Shown here piece after piece: positions 47,644 through 53,881 of a DNA stretch of 53,881 bases (positions within the stretch are counted from its first letter, which is position 1; each line of letters begins with the position of its first letter). The notes under the pieces are model-generated. The model ran no database searches. It was not told the DNA's origin and saw only the letters and a program-made list of their open reading frames with translations. The position numbers and the translations under genes were made by a program. The stretch covers positions 1-53,881 of the forward strand of contig JAKQBN010000062.1 in the NCBI GenBank assembly GCA_029559475.1. The letters run 5' to 3'. Source of the stretch: a bacterium (GTDB taxonomy: Bacteria > UBA4055).

Positions 47644-48606
47644 ATGAACGTTTCAGTAATAATACCTGTTTATAACGGCGAAGAAACATTGAAGCTATGC
47701 CTTGACGCTGTCACAAGTGTGAATATTCCAAACGGAATGGAAGTCGAAATTCTGCTCATTAATGACGGATCTACTGACAGGACAAAAGAGATAGCTTCGT
47801 CTTATGCAGGAGTGAAGATATTCGATCTGGAAAAAAATTCCGGCAGGGTAGTAGCTAGAGAGACAGGCGCAAGACAAGCCGAATACGAGGATCTTCTTTT
47901 TGTAGATGCAAGAGTTGAAGTAGCAACAGATATTCTGATCAAACTTGTTTCATTAAATTATTCTCCAGTTATCGCGGGCGGCCTCAATGATGAAAAGTAT
48001 AAAAGCGAATATGAAACACTTTTCTATTTGGTAAGAAAAAAAATATACAAACCTTATTATCCCCAGGAAAAATATTCAAAAGAATTATACATTGATGAAG
48101 ATAATTTCTTCAAAGCGCCAAAAGGTACGACTTGTTTTTTCGTTAAAAGAGACCTTTTCTTAAGATCGCTGCCTGAATCCAAAGCTAAAGACACGAGCGA
48201 TGATACAAAGGTGATGCATTCGATAGTATTTAAAAATAAAACAAGGATACTGAGACATACTGATGTGGTGATAAAATATCATCAGAGGACTGAAACAAAT
48301 ATAAATTCATGGATCCATCACAGAGGCAGGATATGGGCGGATCATTATCTAAGTTTTGTAAACAGATACTCGGTTCTATATGCATTATTTAATGTTTTGG
48401 TTCTTATATTTTTAATAAAAAACATTTTTGCGCTATTGGTATTTTTATTTTTTTTAATTATTATCCTATCGGTTTATCTTGCGGAGAATATAAAGGATTT
48501 TTTTATTGTTCTAAAAACGGTACCGATCCTTTCGATCCTGTTTTACATAGGTACGCTTGAGAAGCTTTTTAAACGGGTAATTGCTAGTTTTAAAAAGAAT
48601 CAATAA
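47644..48606 (+). CDS. family 2 glycosyltransferase with C-terminal membrane helices
   Basis: 320 residues. GT-A motifs: VIIPVYNGEETL (N-terminal strand), LINDGSTDRT, and a DxD-type metal site in FVDARVE (about 81-87). KDTSDDTKVMHS and the QRTET region follow where GT2 enzymes carry ED and QxxRW-like motifs. Two to three hydrophobic helices (about 245-305) anchor it. It transfers a sugar from a nucleotide donor in envelope glycan synthesis; the acceptor is unknown. It lies 20 bp after the TolC-like gene and no strong ribosome site is visible, so its start is less certain. Confidence 0.82.
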   Translation: MNVSVIIPVYNGEETLKLCLDAVTSVNIPNGMEVEILLINDGSTDRTKEIASSYAGVKIFDLEKNSGRVVARETGARQAEYEDLLFVDARVEVATDILIKLVSLNYSPVIAGGLNDEKYKSEYETLFYLVRKKIYKPYYPQEKYSKELYIDEDNFFKAPKGTTCFFVKRDLFLRSLPESKAKDTSDDTKVMHSIVFKNKTRILRHTDVVIKYHQRTETNINSWIHHRGRIWADHYLSFVNRYSVLYALFNVLVLIFLIKNIFALLVFLFFLIIILSVYLAENIKDFFIVLKTVPILSILFYIGTLEKLFKRVIASFKKNQ

Positions 48607-48639
48607 AAATTCTGCTTATTTTAATTGCTTTTAATTAGG

Positions 48640-48668
48640 TTTATTCATATTATAACTTCAGTTATATA
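48640..48668 (+). promoter_or_regulatory. putative promoter of the T9SS cargo gene
   Basis: TTTATT (48640-48645) and TATATA (48663-48668), 17-bp spacer, about 42 nt upstream of the ATG. Confidence 0.35.
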
Positions 48669-48710
48669 ATATTGAGAATTGACGGCAAAAAAAGTTAAGA
48701 GGAGTTTATT

Positions 48711-51656
48711 ATGAAAAGTGCAATTTTAAGTCTTCTAGTTCTATCCGGCATTCTCTTAAGCCAGAGCTTTACAGAAATCAATGCAGGATTTACCGGTGTC
48801 AACAGAAGCAGCGCGGCATGGGGTGATTTCGACAATGATGACGATATCGATATTCTCATTTCCGGTGATTTCAAAACAGATATTTACAGAAATGATAACG
48901 GTTTTTTTACTTCGATAAATGCCGGTCTGATAAGAGTGGGATACGGCGCTGTAGGATGGGGCGATTATGACAATGACGGGGATCTTGACATTCTGATTTC
49001 GGGTTGGAACGGATCTTATTCTGAAGCCAAAATATATAGGAATACTAATGGTATTTTTTCAGATATCAATGCCGGATTGCCCGGAATTCTACACGGTTTC
49101 AGCAACTGGGTCGATTATGATAACGACGGCGATCTTGATGTATTTTTAACCGGTACCGACAAATCTCAGAACATTTCAAGATTGTACAGAAATGATTCCG
49201 GCACTTTTATTAATTCCGACATAAGTTTTCCTGGACTAATATATTCTTGGTCGGACTGGGACGATTTTGACAACGACGGCTACATGGATCTCTTGTTAAC
49301 GGGCAACACAGGTTCAGGAAGAATATCGAACATATACAAAAATAACGGCGGATCATTCACTTTATTAAGCAGTTCGTTACCTGCTGTTGAATCGGGACCT
49401 GTCGATTGGGGAGATTATGACGGCGACGGTGATCTTGACGTACTGCTATCCGGATGGAGCGGATCTGAAGTTATTACAGATGTTTATAGAAACGATAACG
49501 GCTCTTTCGTATGTCTGAGTACCGGAATGACCAAAATGTATGGCGGCTGTGTAACGTGGGGAGACTGCGATAACGACGGCGATCTTGATGCTCTCATGAA
49601 CGGATATTCGGCAGTCGGATTCTATTGTAAATTATATGTAAATAACAACGGTATTTTTTCAGAACTGCCTGCTGCTTTTACAGGGACAAGGTGGGGATGG
49701 TCTATATTTGGGGATTACGATAAGGACGGAGACAAAGATTTTATTCTGACAGGCGGAACAGCTTCCGGACAGTTTATTGCAAAACTTTACAGGAACGATC
49801 TTGCTTTAATACCGACAGTTCCCGATCCGCCGGTCTGCATTGCCGCAACGAATGTAAACGGCAGTCAGTTTCAGGCTAACTGGAAACCGTCTGATTCAGC
49901 CGACGGCTATTTTCTTGATGTAGCTTCGGACAGCACATTCACGGATTACGTATCTGATTTTCAGAATAAAGACGTAGGTAATGTTACTAACTGTATTGTC
50001 ACCGGTATAGAATCAGAGAAAATGTATTATTACAGATCCAGAGCTTACAACGAACAGGGAACGAGTGGTAACGGAAACACTATTAAGGTAATAACTTTCG
50101 AGGACGGGTCTTATATTTACGGACCTTATGTTTACGGAATATGGCCCAAAAGCAATTCTCCTTACTATGTCTGCGGTGATATCACAATTCCGGATAAGGA
50201 AGTACTTTCTATAGAGGCCGGGTGTGAGATAATATTCCAGGGACACTACAGGATAAATGTTCAGGGATGTCTTGAAGCTGTGGGAATGGAAAATGACAGT
50301 ATAATATTTAGGGCTGCAGATGCCGAAACAGGATGGATGGGTATAAGATTCATAAATACTCCCGACGGTAATCCGAAATCCTTGATCGGATATTGTACTA
50401 TAAAAAACGGAAATGCTAACTTATCAGGTTCAGAGTGTTACGGCGGGGGTATTTCTGTTGAAAATTATTCAAAAATCGATATATTCAATAATCTTTTTAC
50501 AAATAACAGGGCTTCAGCCGGTTCAGCGATAAACTGCAATAACAATGCCGGCCCGAATATACTTGATAATACCTTTACATACAACAGAGCAGGATATGAA
50601 ACCGGTTCGGGTTACGGAACGATAAACTGCATGTTCTATAGCGCTCCGACAATAGACGGAAATGTTTTTGAGAATAACTGGCTCATCGGTGAAAATTATT
50701 GCGCAGGAGCAGCTATAAGATGCGTTTTCGATTCATCACCTTTCATAAAAAATAATATAATCAACGGAAACTGGATAGAATCGAACGGAAATCTTGCTGA
50801 AGGAACAGCAATGTACATTCATTCTTCCGATCCTATAATAATGAACAATCTTATATATGATAATTATATTTATCCAGAATCGGGACACGGTTCGGGAGGA
50901 GCGATCTTCTTTTATGATTCCTACGCGAAACTGATTAACAACACAATTAAGACCAATTCCGCCAGGGAAGGCGGAGCTTTATGGTTTAAACTATCGTGCC
51001 CGGATTTCCACAATAATATTATAAGAGGAAATCAGGCAGCGGCTGTTGAGCAGCAGATATTTTTCGATGATGACGAATCGGACCCGAATTTCTATCATAA
51101 TAATATTGAAGGCGGAAAAGAAAATTTCGGGTTCAAGTATCCCGAGTACACTTTTACCGGAGCATGGGTGAACAATTTTGACGAAGATCCGGGATACGTA
51201 AATAACGGTAACGGTCTGGATTACAATCTTGCAGCAGGCTCACCCTGCATAGATGCGGGAACGCTGGATTTTACTTCTCTGGTTCCTGTTGAGCAATTCG
51301 ATCTCATGAATAATGACAGAATATTCGGTACTACAATTGATGTCGGTGCTTTGGAGTCTGATATTCCCAGTTCGATTGATTCTGAAATTCCGTCTCAATT
51401 CGTTCTGTCGCAAAATTACCCCAATCCGTTCAATCCGGAAACAACTATCGAATTTACTTTACCGAAAGAGCAGAATATCGAACTTTCAGTATATAATCTT
51501 AAAGGTGATAAACTTATCCAGCTTGTGAATTCTAAAATGGAAGCGGGAGTTCATGAAGTCAAATTTAAAGCTGATGATCTATCTTCCGGCGTGTATATAT
51601 ATCTGATCAGATCCAAGGAATTTTCTGCACAGAAAAAAATGTTGCTGATAAAGTAA
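48711..51656 (+). CDS. T9SS-exported surface protein with seven FG-GAP/VCBS repeats, an Fn3-like domain and a beta-helix
   Basis: 981 residues with signal peptide (to about LLSQS); AAGAGGAG precedes the ATG. Residues about 25-355 hold seven repeats of the form WGDYDNDGDLDILISG, each with a Ca-binding DxDxDGxxD loop, giving a probable seven-bladed propeller. Residues about 372-460 are fibronectin-like. Residues about 480-870 contain N-rich turns typical of a right-handed parallel beta-helix (NNLFTNNRAS, NILDNTFTYN, IKNNIINGN, NNTIKTNSA). The C-terminal about 90 residues, with NYPNPFNPETTIEF and a KKMLLIK end, are a type A T9SS sorting domain. It should be secreted across the outer membrane and retained at the surface. 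Confidence 0.88.
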   Translation: MKSAILSLLVLSGILLSQSFTEINAGFTGVNRSSAAWGDFDNDDDIDILISGDFKTDIYRNDNGFFTSINAGLIRVGYGAVGWGDYDNDGDLDILISGWNGSYSEAKIYRNTNGIFSDINAGLPGILHGFSNWVDYDNDGDLDVFLTGTDKSQNISRLYRNDSGTFINSDISFPGLIYSWSDWDDFDNDGYMDLLLTGNTGSGRISNIYKNNGGSFTLLSSSLPAVESGPVDWGDYDGDGDLDVLLSGWSGSEVITDVYRNDNGSFVCLSTGMTKMYGGCVTWGDCDNDGDLDALMNGYSAVGFYCKLYVNNNGIFSELPAAFTGTRWGWSIFGDYDKDGDKDFILTGGTASGQFIAKLYRNDLALIPTVPDPPVCIAATNVNGSQFQANWKPSDSADGYFLDVASDSTFTDYVSDFQNKDVGNVTNCIVTGIESEKMYYYRSRAYNEQGTSGNGNTIKVITFEDGSYIYGPYVYGIWPKSNSPYYVCGDITIPDKEVLSIEAGCEIIFQGHYRINVQGCLEAVGMENDSIIFRAADAETGWMGIRFINTPDGNPKSLIGYCTIKNGNANLSGSECYGGGISVENYSKIDIFNNLFTNNRASAGSAINCNNNAGPNILDNTFTYNRAGYETGSGYGTINCMFYSAPTIDGNVFENNWLIGENYCAGAAIRCVFDSSPFIKNNIINGNWIESNGNLAEGTAMYIHSSDPIIMNNLIYDNYIYPESGHGSGGAIFFYDSYAKLINNTIKTNSAREGGALWFKLSCPDFHNNIIRGNQAAAVEQQIFFDDDESDPNFYHNNIEGGKENFGFKYPEYTFTGAWVNNFDEDPGYVNNGNGLDYNLAAGSPCIDAGTLDFTSLVPVEQFDLMNNDRIFGTTIDVGALESDIPSSIDSEIPSQFVLSQNYPNPFNPETTIEFTLPKEQNIELSVYNLKGDKLIQLVNSKMEAGVHEVKFKADDLSSGVYIYLIRSKEFSAQKKMLLIK

Positions 51657-51660
51657 TTAT

Positions 51661-52749
51661 ATGCTTAAGCGATTAGTAAAAAAGATAGTCGATCTTTATT
51701 TCAGAAATACTATTAAATTCATAAAGTCGGAAGACGGTTTAGATTTTGAGAGTCTGAAGCAGAATAATTTTGTAAAGCTGCCTGATAACAGGCCGATCAA
51801 TATCCTTAAAGTCTATAAGAATACGAACTGGGAAGATCCTAATTTCCTGCCTGCACTTAAAAAATTCGGGAATGTGATCGAGTATCCAATGAATCACATA
51901 AATTATTACTCGCTGAGCTGGATAATATATAAAAGACAGAAATTTAACAAAGAGCTACTCGAATATGTGAATAAGCTTATTTCGGAAAAGAAAATAGACA
52001 TGATATTTTTCTATGTCTCAGCTTTGATAATCAGTCCGAAAACATTGAATGAGATAAAGAAACTTAAAATACCGACTGTAAATCTTTCTTTTGACGATAC
52101 AATAGGTTTTAAATCATATCCTATACCGGGAGGGTACGCCGGCGTTAACGATATCTGTCAGTACATAACTGTAAATGTTACGAGCGTAAAAGAACGGCTG
52201 CCTGATTATTATAATCAGAAAGCGTTCTGTATTTATCTTCCTCTGGCTGCGAATGAAGATGTTTATCAAAAACTTGATTTGAAAAAAGATATAGATGTTT
52301 CATTCGTCGGCAGAAATTACGGCAGCAGGGGAGAGTCAATAAAGTATCTTACTGAGAAAGGTATTAATGTTCATGCGTACGGTCCCGGTTTTCCGAATGG
52401 AAGTATAAATACCGGGCAAATAGTTGAAATCTTTAACCGCAGTAAAATAACTTTGGGATTCAGCGAAGTATCGGGATTAAAGATCACGACTTTAAAAGCC
52501 CGTGATTTTGAAGCAGGTTTGTGCGGAGTATTCTATCTAACGAGCCATAATCCGTTACTCGCAGAAATATTTAAAGAGAATGAAGAAATAGTGTTTTACC
52601 GCAATAATGAAGAATTAATTTCGAAGATCAATTATTATCTCTCGCACGAAACTGAAAGAGAACAGATCGCTGATAAATTCAGACAGAAATGTCTTAAAAA
52701 CCATACATGGCAAATACGCTTCCGAGAAATCTTCAGTTTATTAAAATAA
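51661..52749 (+). CDS. CgeB-like glycosyltransferase
   Basis: 362 residues matching the CgeB/Glyco_trans_1_2 type GT-B glycosyltransferases: KKIDMIFFYVSALIISPKTLNEIKKLKIPTVNLSFDDT in the N-lobe, DVSFVGRNYGSRGESIKYLTEKGINVHAYGPGFPNG and IVEIFNRSKITLGFSE in the C-lobe, and TLKARDFEAGLCGVFYLTSHNPLL near the end. The usual residues of this family around the donor site are present; the substrate is unknown. It starts 4 bp after the T9SS cargo gene without a strong ribosome site, so it is probably translationally linked to it. Confidence 0.82.
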   Translation: MLKRLVKKIVDLYFRNTIKFIKSEDGLDFESLKQNNFVKLPDNRPINILKVYKNTNWEDPNFLPALKKFGNVIEYPMNHINYYSLSWIIYKRQKFNKELLEYVNKLISEKKIDMIFFYVSALIISPKTLNEIKKLKIPTVNLSFDDTIGFKSYPIPGGYAGVNDICQYITVNVTSVKERLPDYYNQKAFCIYLPLAANEDVYQKLDLKKDIDVSFVGRNYGSRGESIKYLTEKGINVHAYGPGFPNGSINTGQIVEIFNRSKITLGFSEVSGLKITTLKARDFEAGLCGVFYLTSHNPLLAEIFKENEEIVFYRNNEELISKINYYLSHETEREQIADKFRQKCLKNHTWQIRFREIFSLLK

Positions 52750-52783
52750 CATGAATATTTTTTATTTTAGATTAAGATGATTA

Positions 52784-52812
52784 TTGAAAGTCTGTCATAA
52801 TTTAGTTAAATT
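52784..52812 (+). promoter_or_regulatory. putative sigma-70 promoter of the flippase-like gene
   Basis: TTGAAA (52784-52789) and TAAATT (52807-52812), 17-bp spacer. Confidence 0.45.
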
Positions 52813-52850
52813 GCTTTGCTGTATTTTCGTAGAAAATGAATAGATGAGAT

Positions 52851-53774
52851 ATGAAAAAAGCTTTTATTTATACAATTCTCGTGATCCTTCTGATAATCTT
52901 TGTTTTCAGAACGGATTTTGATTTTTCAGTTATTTCTAAAATCACAGCTCCCGACTTCCTTCTTCTTTCCGCTATTCTGCTATTGTCTTATGCGAACACA
53001 TTTTATGCCGTCGATTATCAGTTCAGGATGATGAAGGTTTTTGAAAGCAGATCGAACATCGCGTTATTGTGTCTTGCAGGCAATCTTATGAATTATCTGC
53101 CTGCAAGAGCCGGAATGATCAGCCTGGGAACTTTTTTGAAAGTCAAAAAAAATGTACCTGTCAATCTTTTCGTTTTCACAACAGTTCTTATTTACATGCT
53201 GGTTGCTTTGATATCTGTCCTTCTTTCTTTTCTTTTTATATTCGATGACAAAATGCTTGTTTTTTACAGTAAGATAAATTTTAATTTCCTGCTCCTAGCG
53301 GCTGCATGCGTTATGACAGGACTTGCGGCAGCTGTTTATTTAGCCAGTAAAAACAGAGATAATGTTCTATCGCGTTATTTTCTGATGTTCATAAGAAACA
53401 GAAAGCTGATAAATGAGAATAAAATGAATCTGTTTTATTCTGCTCTTGTAATTCTCGGCGGGATCATTTTATTTTCATTAAGAATGTACATTTCTTTCGA
53501 TATCGCCGGACATGAAATATCATTGTATCACGCATTTATGATAGGAGTGATCGCGAATCTGTCGTTCTTTCTTTCTTTCACACCCGGGGGACTGGGAGTA
53601 AAAGAAGGATTTATTGCGGGAGTATCTTACATTCTGTTCGGTGATGCCTCTCTCGGTGTAGTAGCTTCATTAATCGACAGGGCGGTTAATCTGCTTTATA
53701 CGATCATTACCGGATCCATGGCAATAAAAATTATCGATAAAAGATTTTTTTCAGAAAAAACGGAGGGAAAATGA
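52851..53774 (+). CDS. lysylphosphatidylglycerol-synthase-type flippase-like membrane protein
   Basis: 307 residues with about eight hydrophobic helices. It fits the LPG_synthase_TM (AglD/UPF0104) family: YLPARAGMISLGTFLK in the N-terminal half and the hallmark SFTPGGLGVKEGFIAG near residues 240-256, then VASLIDRAVNLLYTIITG. Such proteins are thought to move lipid-linked substrates. The context of two glycosyltransferases suggests a role with a lipid-linked glycan; this is inference. Its stop overlaps the next start by 4 bp. Confidence 0.82.
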   Translation: MKKAFIYTILVILLIIFVFRTDFDFSVISKITAPDFLLLSAILLLSYANTFYAVDYQFRMMKVFESRSNIALLCLAGNLMNYLPARAGMISLGTFLKVKKNVPVNLFVFTTVLIYMLVALISVLLSFLFIFDDKMLVFYSKINFNFLLLAAACVMTGLAAAVYLASKNRDNVLSRYFLMFIRNRKLINENKMNLFYSALVILGGIILFSLRMYISFDIAGHEISLYHAFMIGVIANLSFFLSFTPGGLGVKEGFIAGVSYILFGDASLGVVASLIDRAVNLLYTIITGSMAIKIIDKRFFSEKTEGK

Positions 53775-53881
53775 AAAAGTTAATTTCGCTGATAGTTTTA
53801 ATATCGGCCGGATATATATTGGCCTCGGCTCCCATTTTGATCCCGATGACAGATAAGATCACTTATGATTATCTGGATTAT
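53771..53881 (+). CDS. exported protein, N-terminal part only (cut by the window end)
   Basis: 37 codons. A signal peptide (MKKLISLIVLISAGYILASA) is followed by PILIPMTDKITYDYLDY. The mature start recalls the 'VPLDHxVYxxLExL' opening of some outer-membrane proteins found in exopolysaccharide clusters, such as Wzi-like capsule-assembly proteins, but too little is present to decide. The ATG overlaps the previous stop (ATGA), and a GGAGGG ribosome site precedes it, so it is coupled to the flippase-like gene. Confidence 0.7.
   Translation, partial: MKKLISLIVLISAGYILASAPILIPMTDKITYDYLDY

Noticed and set aside
1-53881. CRISPR arrays, prophage or integrative elements
   Set aside because: No regularly spaced repeats, cas genes, integrase, phage structural genes or attachment-site duplications were seen; the only tRNA has no integrase next to it.

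Overview
The window is about 54 kb of roughly 38-40 % G+C bacterial chromosome, dense with genes and apparently not phage. The best lineage guess is a non-Bacteroidota member of the Fibrobacterota-Chlorobiota-Bacteroidota (FCB) group, of the Delongbacteria / Cloacimonadota / Ignavibacteria kind. This is inference. It rests on a type IX secretion (T9SS) C-terminal sorting domain at 51.4-51.65 kb, several 6-bladed beta-propeller lipoproteins, a short Bacteroidota-type primary sigma factor, and on the other hand good Shine-Dalgarno sites and canonical TTGNNN-17-TANNNT promoters instead of the Bacteroidota -33/-7 type. Pyruvate phosphate dikinase, hybrid cluster protein, a tungstate transporter and a CoA-disulfide reductase fusion point to an anaerobe.

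Layout. 0-0.2 kb: possible end of an insertion sequence. 0.2-2 kb: a surface lipoprotein. 2-4.8 kb (minus): tungstate ABC transporter tupA-tupB-tupC behind a promoter and a structured leader that looks like a Moco/Tuco riboswitch; a 126-bp imperfect inverted repeat lies just upstream. 5-5.9 kb: rpoD (minus), divergent from ppdK (6.1-8.8 kb), whose product carries an unusual Cys/His-rich tail. 8.9-10.6 kb (minus): rlmM and two small envelope proteins. 10.7-13.8 kb: a GNAT acetyltransferase, tRNA-Ser(CGA) and a four-domain CoA-disulfide reductase/rhodanese/TusA/DsrE protein; then a CsgG/FlgO-type lipoprotein. 15-18.7 kb (minus): a TetR-ferredoxin-cupin-cupin-hcp operon, probably for nitrosative stress, with a visible promoter and operator.

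19-20.1 kb: an AAA/DUF4143 ATPase. 20.3-23.5 kb: a MutL (glutamate/ornithine mutase reactivase-like) ASKHA protein with a long extra C-terminal region, no canonical start codon and a Shine-Dalgarno site in a small hairpin, plus a small membrane protein. 23.5-26.6 kb: a YtrA-type GntR regulator with an ABC exporter and an operator. 26.6-27.4 kb (minus): a PIN/Phd toxin-antitoxin pair. 27.5-32.7 kb: an alternating tandem array of three beta-propeller lipoproteins and two SUMF1-fold lipoproteins made by duplication of a unit of about 2065 bp; its propeller genes have near-identical 5' ends and divergent bodies. 32.8-36.9 kb: an MmeI-like type IIL restriction-modification enzyme and a zinc-ribbon methyltransferase with membrane helices.

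37-47.6 kb: a fourth propeller lipoprotein leads an RND efflux operon (adaptor, two RND permeases, TolC-like outer-membrane protein). The first permease has an extra membrane insert of about 200 residues. The lipoprotein and the TolC gene share a similar upstream element of about 63 bp. 47.6-53.9 kb: envelope/exopolysaccharide genes: GT2 glycosyltransferase, a T9SS cargo with seven FG-GAP repeats and a beta-helix, a CgeB-like glycosyltransferase, a flippase-like membrane protein and the start of an exported protein cut by the window edge.

Most likely new biology: the propeller/SUMF1 array, the orphan MutL with its odd initiation region, the PPDK metal-binding tail, the enlarged RND permease with its paired promoters, and the tup leader RNA. 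All calls come from reading the sequence; no database search was run.
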